Of a DNA stretch of 64,000 nt, positions 33,641-42,729 are shown in pieces. A program made the translations under genes and the position numbers. Below the pieces are notes generated by a model that made no database searches, was not told the DNA's origin, and saw nothing but the letters and a program-made list of their open reading frames with translations. Source of the DNA: Aldehydirespirator sp965116665 (GTDB lineage Bacteria; Actinomycetota; Acidimicrobiia; Acidimicrobiales; Aldehydirespiratoraceae); assembly GCA_965116665.1 (NCBI GenBank), contig OZ220709.1:682001-746000 (forward strand), given 5' to 3'. Position 1 is the first letter of the stretch. Each line of letters begins with the position of its first letter.

Positions 33641-34269
33641 CCCCCGGTCGGGTGCTGGGCACCCGGACGCTCGAGCAGCGCGAGGACGCGGTGGCTGCCG
33701 CGCTGGCCGCCCTGCGGCGAGGCGAGCCCGTGGGCGTGCCCACCGACACCGTCTACGGGCTGGCCGCCGACGCGGCTGACGCAGACGCCATCCAAAGGCT
33801 CTTCGAGCTCAAGGAGCGTCCCGCGGACCGCAGCATCGCGGTGCTGGTTGCCGACGTGGTTGCAGCCGAGATGTTGGTGGAACTCACGCCGGGCGCACGG
33901 CGGCTGGCCGAGCGATTCTGGCCGGGCCCGCTCACCATCGTGGCGTCGCGCCGGCCGGCAGCACCCTCTTATCTCGGCACCGGCGACACCATCGGCGTTC
34001 GCCTGCCCGGAGACGACATCATGCAGGCCATCGCCGGTCCAGGGCCGCTGGCCGTGACCAGCGCCAACCTCCACGGCGGCCCCACACCCTCCACGGCCCA
34101 GGGTGTGGCCGAGCTGTTCGGTGCGCTGAGCCTCGTCGTAGACGGCGGCTCGCGTCCGGGAGCCTCGTCCACGGTCGTGGACATGACCGGATCGGCGCCC
34201 GCGGTGCTGCGAGAGGGTCCGATCAGCCACGAGGAGATCCTCGCGGCCACCCGGCGGTCACAGACCTAG
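33637..34269 (+). CDS. tsaC: Threonylcarbamoyl-AMP synthase (Sua5/YciO/YrdC)
   Basis: Makes threonylcarbamoyl-AMP for the t6A37 modification of tRNA. 210 residues with GEPVGVPTDTVYGLAADA, the KERP motif (FELKERPADRSIAVLV), PGPLTIV and AVTSANLHGGPTP. Short form without the Sua5 C-terminal domain. GTGA overlap with prmC. Confidence 0.92.
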   Translation: MTPGRVLGTRTLEQREDAVAAALAALRRGEPVGVPTDTVYGLAADAADADAIQRLFELKERPADRSIAVLVADVVAAEMLVELTPGARRLAERFWPGPLTIVASRRPAAPSYLGTGDTIGVRLPGDDIMQAIAGPGPLAVTSANLHGGPTPSTAQGVAELFGALSLVVDGGSRPGASSTVVDMTGSAPAVLREGPISHEEILAATRRSQT

Positions 34270-34270
34270 G

Positions 34271-34723
34271 ATGGCGGACGTGCGGATCGCGGTTGGAGCC
34301 GACCATGCCGGCTACGAGCTGAAGCAGGCTCTGGCCGAGCATCTGCGGTCGGCCGGCCACGAAGTGACCGACTGCGGCACGCACTCCGCCGACCGGGTGG
34401 ATTATCCGGACTTCGGCGCGGCGGTAGGACGGACCGTGGCCGGCGGCGACGCCGACCTCGGGGTCTGCGTGTGCGGCAGCGGCAACGGGATCGCCATGGC
34501 CGCCAACAAGGTCGCGGGCGTCCGGGCCGCGGTGGCCTACGACGTGACCTCGGCGCGCCTCGCCCGGGCCCACAACGACGCCAACGTGTTGTGCATCGGC
34601 GAGCGTCTCACCGGCGCGGACGTGGCCCGAGAGGCACTGGAGGCCTGGTTGAGCGCCTCCTTCGACGGCGGCCGCCACGAAGGGCGGGTCGCCAAGCTCG
34701 ACGCCCTCGGCGCATCCGACTGA
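34271..34723 (+). CDS. rpiB: Ribose-5-phosphate isomerase B
   Basis: 150 residues of the RpiB/LacAB fold. Motifs: GADHAGYELKQAL, YPDFGAAVG, VCVCGSGNGIAMAANKVAGVRAA (catalytic Cys in CGSGNG) and AHNDANVLCIGER. ATG 34271 lies 1 base after the preceding stop. GTG 34280, with TAGGAT 7 bases upstream (34267-34272), is a possible leaderless start. Confidence 0.94.
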   Translation: MADVRIAVGADHAGYELKQALAEHLRSAGHEVTDCGTHSADRVDYPDFGAAVGRTVAGGDADLGVCVCGSGNGIAMAANKVAGVRAAVAYDVTSARLARAHNDANVLCIGERLTGADVAREALEAWLSASFDGGRHEGRVAKLDALGASD

Positions 34724-34818
34724 TCACGCATAGCGGCGCCGTTCACGGCCCGTCCGTCGCTACCGTTCGATGAAGCGTCCGCGCCGCGGCGCACGGCGAA
34801 GGAGAATCGAGGAACCCA

Positions 34819-36075
34819 ATGCCCTGGCCCACCGCCGATGAGGCCGTGTTCGACCTGATCAATCAGGAGATCCACCGCCAGAACACCACCGTCCAGCTCA
34901 TCGCCTCGGAGAACTTCGCCAGCCCCGCGGTGATGGCCGCCACCGGCTCGGTGTTCACCAACAAGTACAGCGAGGGCTATCCCGGCCGCCGCTACTACGG
35001 CGGCAACATGGTGGTCGACGAGGTCGAGGACCTGGCCCGCCGCCGAGCGTGCGATCTGTTCGGAGCCGATCACGCCAACGTGCAGCCCCACGCCGGCGCC
35101 ATCGCCAACATGGGCGCCTACCAGGCCGTGATCGAGCCGGGCGACACCGTGCTGGGCATGAGTCTCGACCACGGCGGGCATCTCACCCACGGGTCGCCGG
35201 TGAACTTCTCGGGCCTCCAGTACCGGTTCGTGTCCTACGGGGTGACCGCCAGCGACGAGCGCATCGACCTGGACCAGCTGCGTGACCTGGCCCTGGCCGA
35301 GCGGCCCAAGCTGATCGTGGCCGGCGCCACCGCCTACCCGCGGCTCATCCAGCCCGAGCCGCTGCGGGAGATAGCCGACGAGTCGGGGGCGTTGCTGATG
35401 TTCGACGCAGCCCACATCGCGGGGCTGATCGCAGGCGGCGTGCACCCCAACCCGACCCAGTTGGCCGACATCGTGACCTTCACCACCCACAAGACGCTGC
35501 GAGGCCCCCGCGGCGGTGCCATTCTCTGCCGCTCCGACTACGCCAAAGCGGTCGACAAGGCCATGTTCCCCGGCATCCAGGGCGGACCGCTCGACCACGC
35601 GGTGGCAGCCAAGGCGGTGGCCTTCGCGGAGGCGGCCACTGCGGAGTTCGCCGACTATGCGGCCCGCATCGTGGAGAACTCCCAGGCGCTGGCTGCCGCG
35701 CTGGCCGGGCACGGCTTCCGGCTCGTGTCCGGCGGCACCGACAACCATCTGATGCTGGTGGACCTGAGGACGTTCGACCCGGACCTCACCGGCAAGGAGG
35801 CCCAGGCCACGCTGGACGCGGCCGGGATCAGCCTCAACAAGAACACGGTGCCCGACGACCCCCGATCGCCCTTCGTCACCTCCGGAGTCCGCATCGGCAC
35901 GCCCGCGGTGACCACCCAGGGCATGGACACCGACGACATGGCCACCATCGCCGATCTCATCTCCAGGGCGTTGCGCAACCGCTCGGACGACGCTGCGGTG
36001 GCCGCGGTGCGAGCCGACGCCGAGGCACTGTGCACGGCCAAGCCGCCCTACCCGGGGCTGGACATCGAGGACTAG
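34819..36075 (+). CDS. glyA: Serine hydroxymethyltransferase
   Basis: PLP enzyme interconverting serine and glycine with tetrahydrofolate. 418 residues: LIASENFASPAVMAATGS, NKYSEGYPGRRYYGG, VQPHAGAIANMG and the PLP-lysine motif TFTTHKTLRGPRGG (Lys about residue 227). A purine-rich AAGGAGAATCGAGG precedes the ATG. A 22-codon ORF (36075-36143) begins on the last base of its stop codon; it is hydrophobic, but I cannot say that it is translated. Confidence 0.96.
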   Translation: MPWPTADEAVFDLINQEIHRQNTTVQLIASENFASPAVMAATGSVFTNKYSEGYPGRRYYGGNMVVDEVEDLARRRACDLFGADHANVQPHAGAIANMGAYQAVIEPGDTVLGMSLDHGGHLTHGSPVNFSGLQYRFVSYGVTASDERIDLDQLRDLALAERPKLIVAGATAYPRLIQPEPLREIADESGALLMFDAAHIAGLIAGGVHPNPTQLADIVTFTTHKTLRGPRGGAILCRSDYAKAVDKAMFPGIQGGPLDHAVAAKAVAFAEAATAEFADYAARIVENSQALAAALAGHGFRLVSGGTDNHLMLVDLRTFDPDLTGKEAQATLDAAGISLNKNTVPDDPRSPFVTSGVRIGTPAVTTQGMDTDDMATIADLISRALRNRSDDAAVAAVRADAEALCTAKPPYPGLDIED

Positions 36076-36152
36076 TGGTACGGCGGCGCGACGGCCGGGT
36101 TCTGGGAGTGGTGGCAGTGCCGGCCGGGCTCATCGCCGGCTAGGGGCCCGCG

Positions 36153-37295
36153 GTGCCGTCGGTGCTGTCCTTCGCCATCGTCGGCGGGGCGGCCGCCGTC
36201 ACGACCTTCCTGCTGGTTCCGCTCACTGCGAGGGTCGCCGTCCGTCTGGGCGCCAGCCGGGAACCCGACGCCCATCACATCCACGACACTCCCACCCCCG
36301 CGGCCGGCGGCCTGGCCATGCTCGTGGGAGTTGTCGCCGCGATGGCGGTCGCGCCGGCGCTGGGGGGCTACTCCGGGGTGTTCGACGCGCCGGGAGAGAT
36401 CCTGGGCGGAGTGGCTGCAGTCGCGATCGTTCTCGTAGTCGGCTTCTACGACGACATCCGGGACCTGTCGCCGCCCGCGAAGGCTGCAGGCGTGGCCGCG
36501 GCGGGAGTCGTGCTCCATCTGTCGGGAGTGTCGATTGCCGTCTTCCGGGTGCCGTTCTGGGACCTGGTGTTCCTCTCCGAGGAGTGGTCGGCGGTGATGA
36601 CCATTCTCTGGGTCTTGGGCATGTCCAACGCGGTGAACCTCATCGACGGCCTCGACGGCCTTGCCGCGGGCATCGTGGCCATCGCCTCGGCAGCGTTCCT
36701 GCTCTACGCGCTGCGCCTCGCGGAGGCGGGCGTGATCGACGAGGCCAACCCGGGCGCGCTCTGGGCGGTGGTTGCGCTGGGGGTCTGTGTCGGGTTCCTT
36801 CCCCACAACCTGCACCCGGCCCGCGTCTTCATGGGCGACGGCGGGGCGCTGCTGCTGGGCGCGCTGATGGCCGCCGCGACTATCAGCGTCGGGGGCCGTT
36901 CGACGGTGGAGTTCAGCGGTCAGGCGTTCTTCTTCTACGCGCCGCTGGTCATTCCCCTGGTGATCCTGGGGGTGCCGGTGGTCGACACCATCTTCGCCAT
37001 CGTGCGCCGCGCCGTGGGACGCCGGGGCTTCTCGGTGGCCGACCGCGAGCACCTGCACCACCGTCTCATGCGCCTGGGCCACGGGCATCGCCGAGCGGTG
37101 ATCGTCCTTTGGCTGTGGACCGCGCTGCTGTCGGCCTTCGTGCTGTTCCCCACCTACACCGGCCGTGGCGATGCCATCGTGCCGGTCGGGATCGCCGCGC
37201 TGGCCTTGGTGCTGTTCACGATCTTCCACCCCCGGTTCGGATACGACACCGTGGAGGTAGACCCCGACGAGTTGGACCGCCTCAAGAAGCTCTGA
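36153..37295 (+). CDS. wecA: Undecaprenyl-phosphate N-acetylglucosaminyl-1-phosphate transferase (WecA/TagO type)
   Basis: Polytopic membrane enzyme starting lipid-linked cell-envelope glycan synthesis. 380 residues, about 10-11 spans. Family motifs: HIHDTPTPAAGGLAM, the metal-binding VVGFYDDIRDLSP, MSNAVNLIDGLDGLAAG, FLPHNLHPARVFMGDGGALLLG, and the cytoplasmic DREHLHHRLMRLGH (HHR-type loop). GTG 36153 start. In mycobacteria this gene likewise lies between glyA/sua5 and the atp genes. Confidence 0.93.
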   Translation: MPSVLSFAIVGGAAAVTTFLLVPLTARVAVRLGASREPDAHHIHDTPTPAAGGLAMLVGVVAAMAVAPALGGYSGVFDAPGEILGGVAAVAIVLVVGFYDDIRDLSPPAKAAGVAAAGVVLHLSGVSIAVFRVPFWDLVFLSEEWSAVMTILWVLGMSNAVNLIDGLDGLAAGIVAIASAAFLLYALRLAEAGVIDEANPGALWAVVALGVCVGFLPHNLHPARVFMGDGGALLLGALMAAATISVGGRSTVEFSGQAFFFYAPLVIPLVILGVPVVDTIFAIVRRAVGRRGFSVADREHLHHRLMRLGHGHRRAVIVLWLWTALLSAFVLFPTYTGRGDAIVPVGIAALALVLFTIFHPRFGYDTVEVDPDELDRLKKL

Positions 37296-37296
37296 G

Positions 37297-38886
37297 CTAG
37301 CGCTCGGCGTCGTCCGGGTCGGCGTCTTCGGGGTTGAGGTCCTCGAGCTCTTGGCCCACGGTCTCGGGATACTTCAGGATGACGAGGGCGGCCACGATCA
37401 GGGGACCGACGGCCAGCAGGGCCAGCGCCGGTCCGAGCCGGCCGTCGAGGGCGTCCGACAGCCATCCGGCCACCACCAGCCCGAGGGCGCTTCCGACCAC
37501 CCCCACCATCACGATCAGGCCGTTGGAGCGTCCTCGACGATGGGTGCCGAACAGCTCCGGCCCGTACACGGCCAGCGCCGGCACCGCGATCGCACCGACC
37601 ACACCTCCGGCCAGGGTCAGCAGCCAGAGGGCGGCGCCGTCGGTGAAGAAGGCCCATGCGATGAACAACGCTCCCAGCGCCAGCCCGACCGCGCCGGTCG
37701 GTCGGCGGCCCCGGCGATCGGCCAGGTAACCGCCAACGAAGACCCCGATGCCGATGGGAGTGTTGGTGAAGTAGGTGAACAGAGTGATGGCCGTCGCCGA
37801 GAACTCGCGCTCGTCCTTGAGGAAGTCGTTGCGCAACCCGGAGGCCGGCGCCGCGAACATCGCGATCAAGAACGCGGAGGCGGCCAGCAGCGTCAGCCTC
37901 CTGCGCCGGCGGGCCGCCACTTCCGGGTCGGCCTGGCGGTCGGTCACTGCACTGTCGTGAGAAACCCGGGCGGTGGCGGCGGTCTCGTAGCGCCGGCTCT
38001 CCGGCAGTCGACGGCCCACCCAGACGACGACGGCCACTCCGGCCAGCGGCACCACGTACACCAGGCGCCAGGCCGCGATGTGCAGGTCGGCCAGTGGCAG
38101 CACCGCGAAGGCCATGCCCGAGCCCAGCGCCGCGCACAGCACCAGCACCGACATGGCCCACGCCCGGGACCGGGCCGGCATCTCCTCGGCGGCCAGGATC
38201 ACGATCAGGATGCCCAGGGCGGTGGAGAGTCCCCGGGCGACGAGCTGGGTGCCGCCCAAGAACCACAGTCCCGGTGCCAGAGCGCCCACCGCGGTGATCA
38301 GGCAGCTTCCCAAGCCGGTCGCCAGCAGCAGACGCCTGCGCCCGTGCCGGTCGGCGAGGGCCGCGGTGACCAGGGCGATCAGCACGCCGGCGCGGACCAC
38401 GCCCATCAGGACCCCCTGCGCGGTGTTGCCCCGATCGAACTCGTCGGCTGCGAAGGTGAGGGTCGCGGTGAGGACGGTGCCCAGGTAGCCGTCAACGACC
38501 TGGATCGTGCACAGCAGGCCGAGCACGGTGGCGGCCCGGGCGTTCAGCCGGTCCGGGGGCGCCCACCAGTAGCCGTAGGCGACCCGGCGCCGCCTGAGCG
38601 CGCTCCGCACCGGGAAGTGGAACAGCCATGCCCACACCGGAACGGCGAGACGGTACGAGGTGGTCTCGGTCAGCTGCCACGCCTCGCCGGTGGCAGTGTC
38701 GCCGGGCTCGGCCCGCTCCATCGACAGCCGGCGCTCGTAACGCCGGAACGGCCCGTCAGCCGCCTCGAAGCGGTTCTCGCCGACGGGACGCTCAGCCACG
38801 ATGTCGCGGCGGGGCTCCTGCCGAGCCGCCCGCTCGCGCGCCATCTCGGCCGCGCTGCCCCGACTCACCACCCGCAACACGGTCAT
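37297..38886 (-). CDS. MFS transporter, sugar-porter-like
   Basis: 529 residues with 12 predicted spans after a long (about 90 aa) charged cytoplasmic N-terminus. The loop 2-3 motif is ALADRHGRRRLLLATG and the loop 8-9 copy GGYLADRRGRRPTG, both diagnostic of MFS; GRRLPES and KYPETVG also resemble sugar porters. The substrate cannot be inferred. Convergent with wecA, with the stop codons 1 base apart. Confidence 0.9.
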   Translation of the reverse strand: MTVLRVVSRGSAAEMARERAARQEPRRDIVAERPVGENRFEAADGPFRRYERRLSMERAEPGDTATGEAWQLTETTSYRLAVPVWAWLFHFPVRSALRRRRVAYGYWWAPPDRLNARAATVLGLLCTIQVVDGYLGTVLTATLTFAADEFDRGNTAQGVLMGVVRAGVLIALVTAALADRHGRRRLLLATGLGSCLITAVGALAPGLWFLGGTQLVARGLSTALGILIVILAAEEMPARSRAWAMSVLVLCAALGSGMAFAVLPLADLHIAAWRLVYVVPLAGVAVVVWVGRRLPESRRYETAATARVSHDSAVTDRQADPEVAARRRRRLTLLAASAFLIAMFAAPASGLRNDFLKDEREFSATAITLFTYFTNTPIGIGVFVGGYLADRRGRRPTGAVGLALGALFIAWAFFTDGAALWLLTLAGGVVGAIAVPALAVYGPELFGTHRRGRSNGLIVMVGVVGSALGLVVAGWLSDALDGRLGPALALLAVGPLIVAALVILKYPETVGQELEDLNPEDADPDDAER

Positions 38887-38912
38887 CGTTCGCCTACCGG
38901 GGCTGTCCCACT

Positions 38913-38963
38913 CGTTCTGTGCGCGTTATTGCCGTCATACGCCGGAAAAGTGCACACAGAACG
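38913..38963. promoter_or_regulatory. Large inverted repeat between the MFS gene and murA
   Basis: Arms GTTCTGTGCGC (38914-38924) and GCACACAGAAC (38952-38962) pair with one mismatch around a 27-base centre. It lies between two divergent starts, so it could be an operator or an mRNA hairpin in the murA upstream region. Confidence 0.4.
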
Positions 38964-39019
38964 GACGGAGGGGTGGCGCCAGGCCAGGCCCCATCGCGGC
39001 CGGTGCCGGTTCGCGGTCA

Positions 39020-39025
39020 TAGGCT
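39020..39025 (+). promoter_or_regulatory. -10 box of leaderless promoter for murA
   Basis: TAGGCT, 6 bases before GTG 39032. Confidence 0.45.
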
Positions 39026-39031
39026 TGGGCG

Positions 39032-40303
39032 GTGGCAATCGAGCGAATAGTGGTGCGCTCCGGCCGGCCGCTGGAGGGCACGGTGACCGTGGCCGGCGCC
39101 AAGAACTCGGTGCTCAAGCTCATGGCGGCCACCCTGCTGGCCGAGGGCTCCTACCGGCTCGACAACGTGCCCCGCATCGTTGACGTCGACCTCATGGCCG
39201 AGCTGTTGAGGGCCGTGGGCTGTGCGGTCGAGTGGGACCCGGTGCAACGATCGCTGCTCCACATCGATGTGCCCGCCGAGATCAGTCCGGTGGCCCCCTA
39301 CGACATCGTCGAGAGATTCCGGGCGTCGGTGGTGGTCCTCGGACCGATGCTGGCCCGCTGCGGCGAGGCCAAGGTGGCGTTGCCCGGAGGCGACGACTTC
39401 GGTCCCCGGCCCATCGACATGCATGTGCAGGGCCTGGTGGAGCTGGGCGCGGCGGTGGAGGTCGTGCACGGCTACGTGGAGGCGTCGGCCGCCGAACTGC
39501 TGGGCGGGCGGGTCGTTCTCGAGTTCCCCAGCGTGGGCGCGACCGAGAACCTGCTGATGGCCGCGGTGGCGGCCAAGGGCGCCACCGTGATCGACAACGC
39601 GGCCCGCGAGCCGGAGATATCCGACCTGTGCGAGTTCCTGAGCCAGATGGGGGCCAGGATCGACGGTGTCGGCTCGTCCACGCTCACCGTGGAGGGCAGC
39701 GGGTCCGCCTCCCCGCTTCATCCTGCCGATCACTCGGTCGTCGGTGACCGCATCGTGGCCGCCACTCACCTGGCCGCGCTCGGCGTGGCGTCGGGCGAGG
39801 TGTTCGTAGCCGGCGCACGCCACGACCACATGGAGCTTCTCTGCCAGAAGCTGACCGAGATGGGGATGGTGATCACGCCCGACGACGGCGGAATCCGGGC
39901 CATCGCGCCCCGCCGGCTCGACTCGGTCGACTGCTCCACGCTGCCCTACCCGGGTGTGGCCACCGACTACTTGCCGTTCCTGGTGGCGATGCTGGCCACC
40001 GCCTCGGGGGTGGGGATCGTCACCGAGAACCTGTTCCCCGGCCGGTTCCGCTACGTCGACGAGCTGCGCCGCATGGGCGCCGACATCCGAACCGACTCCC
40101 ACCATGCCGTGGTGCGGGGCGTGGAGCGGCTCTCGGGGGCTCCGGTCAGAGCCCACGACATACGGGCCGGTGCGGCGCTCGCCGTCGCCGGGCTGGGGGC
40201 AGAGGGCACCACGGTGGTGAGCGAAGCGCATCACGTGGCTCGCGGCTATGAGGACCTGGCTGGCGACCTGGCGTCGCTCGGCGCCGACGTGAGGGCCGAA
40301 TAG
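39032..40303 (+). CDS. murA: UDP-N-acetylglucosamine 1-carboxyvinyltransferase with Asp in place of the catalytic Cys
   Basis: First committed step of peptidoglycan synthesis. 423 residues: AGAKNSVLKLMAATLLA, RFRASVVVLGPMLARCGEAKVALPGG, VGATENLLMAA, YPGVATDYLPFLVAMLATA and ENLFPGRFRYVDELRRMGA are all family signatures. The active-site loop reads PGGDDFGPRP, with Asp121 where fosfomycin-sensitive enzymes have Cys (PGGCxIGxRP). A Cys-to-Asp change is the known cause of intrinsic fosfomycin resistance in mycobacterial and chlamydial MurA. Confidence 0.95.
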   Translation: MAIERIVVRSGRPLEGTVTVAGAKNSVLKLMAATLLAEGSYRLDNVPRIVDVDLMAELLRAVGCAVEWDPVQRSLLHIDVPAEISPVAPYDIVERFRASVVVLGPMLARCGEAKVALPGGDDFGPRPIDMHVQGLVELGAAVEVVHGYVEASAAELLGGRVVLEFPSVGATENLLMAAVAAKGATVIDNAAREPEISDLCEFLSQMGARIDGVGSSTLTVEGSGSASPLHPADHSVVGDRIVAATHLAALGVASGEVFVAGARHDHMELLCQKLTEMGMVITPDDGGIRAIAPRRLDSVDCSTLPYPGVATDYLPFLVAMLATASGVGIVTENLFPGRFRYVDELRRMGADIRTDSHHAVVRGVERLSGAPVRAHDIRAGAALAVAGLGAEGTTVVSEAHHVARGYEDLAGDLASLGADVRAE

Positions 40304-40322
40304 ACCAGGAGCGAGCGCCAAG

Positions 40323-40469
40323 TCAGTCCTCGTCGGCCGCAGCGGTCTGCGATTGCTTGACCGCCCGCCGCTTCGCATGCCACACGATGCCGGCGAACAG
40401 CAGCACCGGGCAGGCCACGAGCAGCGCCTCGTCCCATCCCCCCTGATGCGCCAGCACCGCCAAGCCCAT
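40323..40469 (-). CDS. Small single-span membrane protein
   Basis: 48 residues with one hydrophobic segment (EALLVACPVLLFAGIVWHA, residues 14-32) followed by a basic stretch KRRAVK and an acidic end. ATG 40469. Codon third positions are GC-rich as in real genes here. No family recognised; the gene call is tentative because of its size. Confidence 0.5.
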   Translation of the reverse strand: MGLAVLAHQGGWDEALLVACPVLLFAGIVWHAKRRAVKQSQTAAADED

Positions 40470-40572
40470 CCCGCGAGCCTACGAGGCCGCCGCAGGCCAG
40501 TGTGGGCCGAGGCGCCGGCCTCCCGAGGCGGCCGGGGTCGGAGTTGGGGCCGGGTGCTGCGAGACTGGGCCC

Positions 40573-40833
40573 GTGCAGGCCGAAGTGGAGAAGATCATCA
40601 AGATCATCCGGCCGGCCATACAGGCCGACGAGGGCGACATCAGCCTCATTGAGGTCGACGAGGCGACTGGTGTCGTCACCGTCGAGCTCTTCGGCGCCTG
40701 CGTCACCTGCCCGGCGTCCACCCAGACCCTCAAGGCCGGCATCGAGCGGATCATGCGTGACCGGGTGCCGGGCGTGACCGAGGTGGTCGAGATCAACGCC
40801 CTGGGCATGAGCGAGACGTTCGTATCGCTCTGA
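40573..40833 (+). CDS. NifU-like C-terminal domain protein (Fe-S cluster scaffold)
   Basis: 86 residues: VEKIIKIIRPAIQADEGDISLIEVDE and the conserved GACVTCPASTQTLKAGIERIM with the C-x-x-C that binds an Fe-S cluster. Stand-alone Nfu domains assist Fe-S assembly or delivery. GTG start at 40573. Not adjacent to iscS (43865) but only 3 kb away. Confidence 0.9.
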   Translation: MQAEVEKIIKIIRPAIQADEGDISLIEVDEATGVVTVELFGACVTCPASTQTLKAGIERIMRDRVPGVTEVVEINALGMSETFVSL

Positions 40834-40846
40834 CCTCCGGGCCGGT

Positions 40847-42679
40847 TCAGCGGACGGTGTGCTCGGCCAGGTTGAGCGCGTTCTCGATCAGGCCGAGGTG
40901 GCTGTAGGCCTGCGGGAAGTTGCCCCTCGCCTCGCCCGTGACCGGGTCGTGTTCCTCTGACATGAGCCCGGTGGGTCCGGCCAGGGCCGCATAGTCGTCG
41001 AACAGGGCCCGGGCGCCGTCGAGGTCGCCGACAAGGATCTTGGCGTCGATCAGCCACGATGTCATCAGGTTGAAGCCGCTGGCTTCGCCGGACAGCCCGT
41101 CGTCGCGGTGGTAGCGGTACACGGTGGGACCGACCCTCAGCTGGGCCTCGACGGCCTCGACGGTGGAAGCCAACCGCGGATCGGTGGGCGCCACGAGGCC
41201 CGACAGGCCCACGGCCAGCACGGCCGAGTCCAGGTCGGTGCTGCCGTAGGCGGCCGCGAACGAGCCCACTTCGGGGTTCCAGCCCTCTGAGAGGATCTCC
41301 GCCGCGATCGTGTCGCGCAGCTGTTCCCATTCCGGCACGGGACGGCCGAACACGCTTCTGGCCACGGCGATCCCGCGATCAACGGCCATCCAGCACATGG
41401 CCTTGGAGTGGACGTGATGGCGGGGCGGGGCCCGTATCTCCCAGATGCCCTGGTCGGGCTCCCGCCAGCGCAGGCTCACCGCGGCCACCAGTTGCTCCAC
41501 CAGGTGCCAGTGGGGCTCGTCGAGAGGAGCACCCGCCCGGCCCAACCGCCAGATCAGCTCCATGATCGGGCCGAAGACGTCGGTCTGGGCCTGCTGCTCG
41601 GCGGCGTTGCCGATCCGCACCGGACGGCTGTCCCCGTAGCCGGGCAGGTCGGGGTCGGCCCTCTCCGGCGGGAGCGCTCCGCCGTCGACGGTGTAGATGG
41701 GGGCCAAGTGGTCGAGCCGGGCACCGCCGCCCTCGACCAGCCGCAGGAGCCAGTCGAGCAGGTCCAGAGCCTCCTGGGTCGAGCCGAGGCGCACCAGCGT
41801 CGAGGCCGCCATCGAGGCGTCCCGCATCCAGCAGTAGCGGTAGTCCCAGTTGCGGGACCCTCCCAGCTCCTGGGGCAGGCTGGTGGTGGGGGCGGCGATG
41901 ATCGCACCCGTCGGATGGTGGCACAACGCCTTGAGCACCAAGGCGGAGCGACGCACCAGATCCGTGGGCAGCCGCGGGAGGTCCAGCCCGTTCACCCAGG
42001 CGCTCCAGTGCTCGACGGTGGCCGAGCGTCGCTCTGGCTCCGGTGTCGCGCAGTCCGCCGCGCCGGGGCCGCAGAGCAGTTCGAGCACGATCGGGCCCGC
42101 CGACAGATCCACCTCGGCCCGGGCGGTGTCGTTGCGGCCGTCCGACTCGATGTACCACCGCAGGTCGGGCGAACGCAGACCCGGCTCGAAGGGGTCGCCG
42201 TCGCGCGCCCTGATCCCGGTAGCGATGCGCTCCAGCCGCGTCGGGCCGGGGCTCGAACGGGGCGCGAACTCGACAACGGCACGTCCCCGGCCGGCCAGCA
42301 CTCGAACCAGGCGGCTCCGTCCGGCGGGCTCAACCGGCAGCCCCTCTGAACAGTCGAGGTAGTCGATGACGCTCATGTCGTCCCACGACGTCTCCAGAAC
42401 CAGGGAGTGGTCGACGTAGCGCTGGACAGGATCGCCGGCGGGATCGGCGGGGCGGACCGCGAAGAAGCCCGCCTGCGGGCCACCGAGCAGCTCCGCCAGG
42501 AAGGGGGTGGCATCGATCCTCGGGCTGCAGAGCCAGACCACCCGGGCGTCGGGCGTGACGATGGCCGCGGTGCGCTGATCCGACAGCAACGAGTGGTGCT
42601 CGATGGGCACCACCGGCGAGGAAGCCGAAGCCGAAGGACCGCGAGGGGATGGCTTCTGCAGGTGGGCTGAGGCGTTCAC
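40847..42679 (-). CDS. Glycoside hydrolase family 15 protein (trehalase/glucoamylase-like)
   Basis: 610 residues. N-terminal beta-sandwich region (IEHHSLLSDQRTAAIVTPDARVVWLCSPRID), then the alpha/alpha barrel with PTTSLPQELGGSRNWDYRYCWMRDASMAA, IWEIRAPPRHHVHSKAMCWMAVDRGI and FPQAYSHLGLIENAL. In actinobacteria such proteins include trehalases; the substrate is not decidable here. GTG 42679 is chosen because TAACGT lies 7 bases upstream and the frame further upstream runs into the divergent rhomboid gene. Confidence 0.9.
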   Translation of the reverse strand: MNASAHLQKPSPRGPSASASSPVVPIEHHSLLSDQRTAAIVTPDARVVWLCSPRIDATPFLAELLGGPQAGFFAVRPADPAGDPVQRYVDHSLVLETSWDDMSVIDYLDCSEGLPVEPAGRSRLVRVLAGRGRAVVEFAPRSSPGPTRLERIATGIRARDGDPFEPGLRSPDLRWYIESDGRNDTARAEVDLSAGPIVLELLCGPGAADCATPEPERRSATVEHWSAWVNGLDLPRLPTDLVRRSALVLKALCHHPTGAIIAAPTTSLPQELGGSRNWDYRYCWMRDASMAASTLVRLGSTQEALDLLDWLLRLVEGGGARLDHLAPIYTVDGGALPPERADPDLPGYGDSRPVRIGNAAEQQAQTDVFGPIMELIWRLGRAGAPLDEPHWHLVEQLVAAVSLRWREPDQGIWEIRAPPRHHVHSKAMCWMAVDRGIAVARSVFGRPVPEWEQLRDTIAAEILSEGWNPEVGSFAAAYGSTDLDSAVLAVGLSGLVAPTDPRLASTVEAVEAQLRVGPTVYRYHRDDGLSGEASGFNLMTSWLIDAKILVGDLDGARALFDDYAALAGPTGLMSEEHDPVTGEARGNFPQAYSHLGLIENALNLAEHTVR

Positions 42680-42686
42680 GGGCGGG

Positions 42687-42692
42687 ACGTTA
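42687..42692 (-). promoter_or_regulatory. -10 box of leaderless promoter for the GH15 gene
   Basis: TAACGT on the minus strand, 7 bases before GTG 42679. Confidence 0.45.
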
Positions 42693-42715
42693 GTGGCCCC
42701 GGCGGTTCGCGCCGC

Positions 42716-42721
42716 TACGGT
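42716..42721 (+). promoter_or_regulatory. -10 box of leaderless promoter for the rhomboid gene
   Basis: TACGGT, 8 bases before GTG 42730. Confidence 0.4.
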
Positions 42722-42729
42722 GCCGAGCC

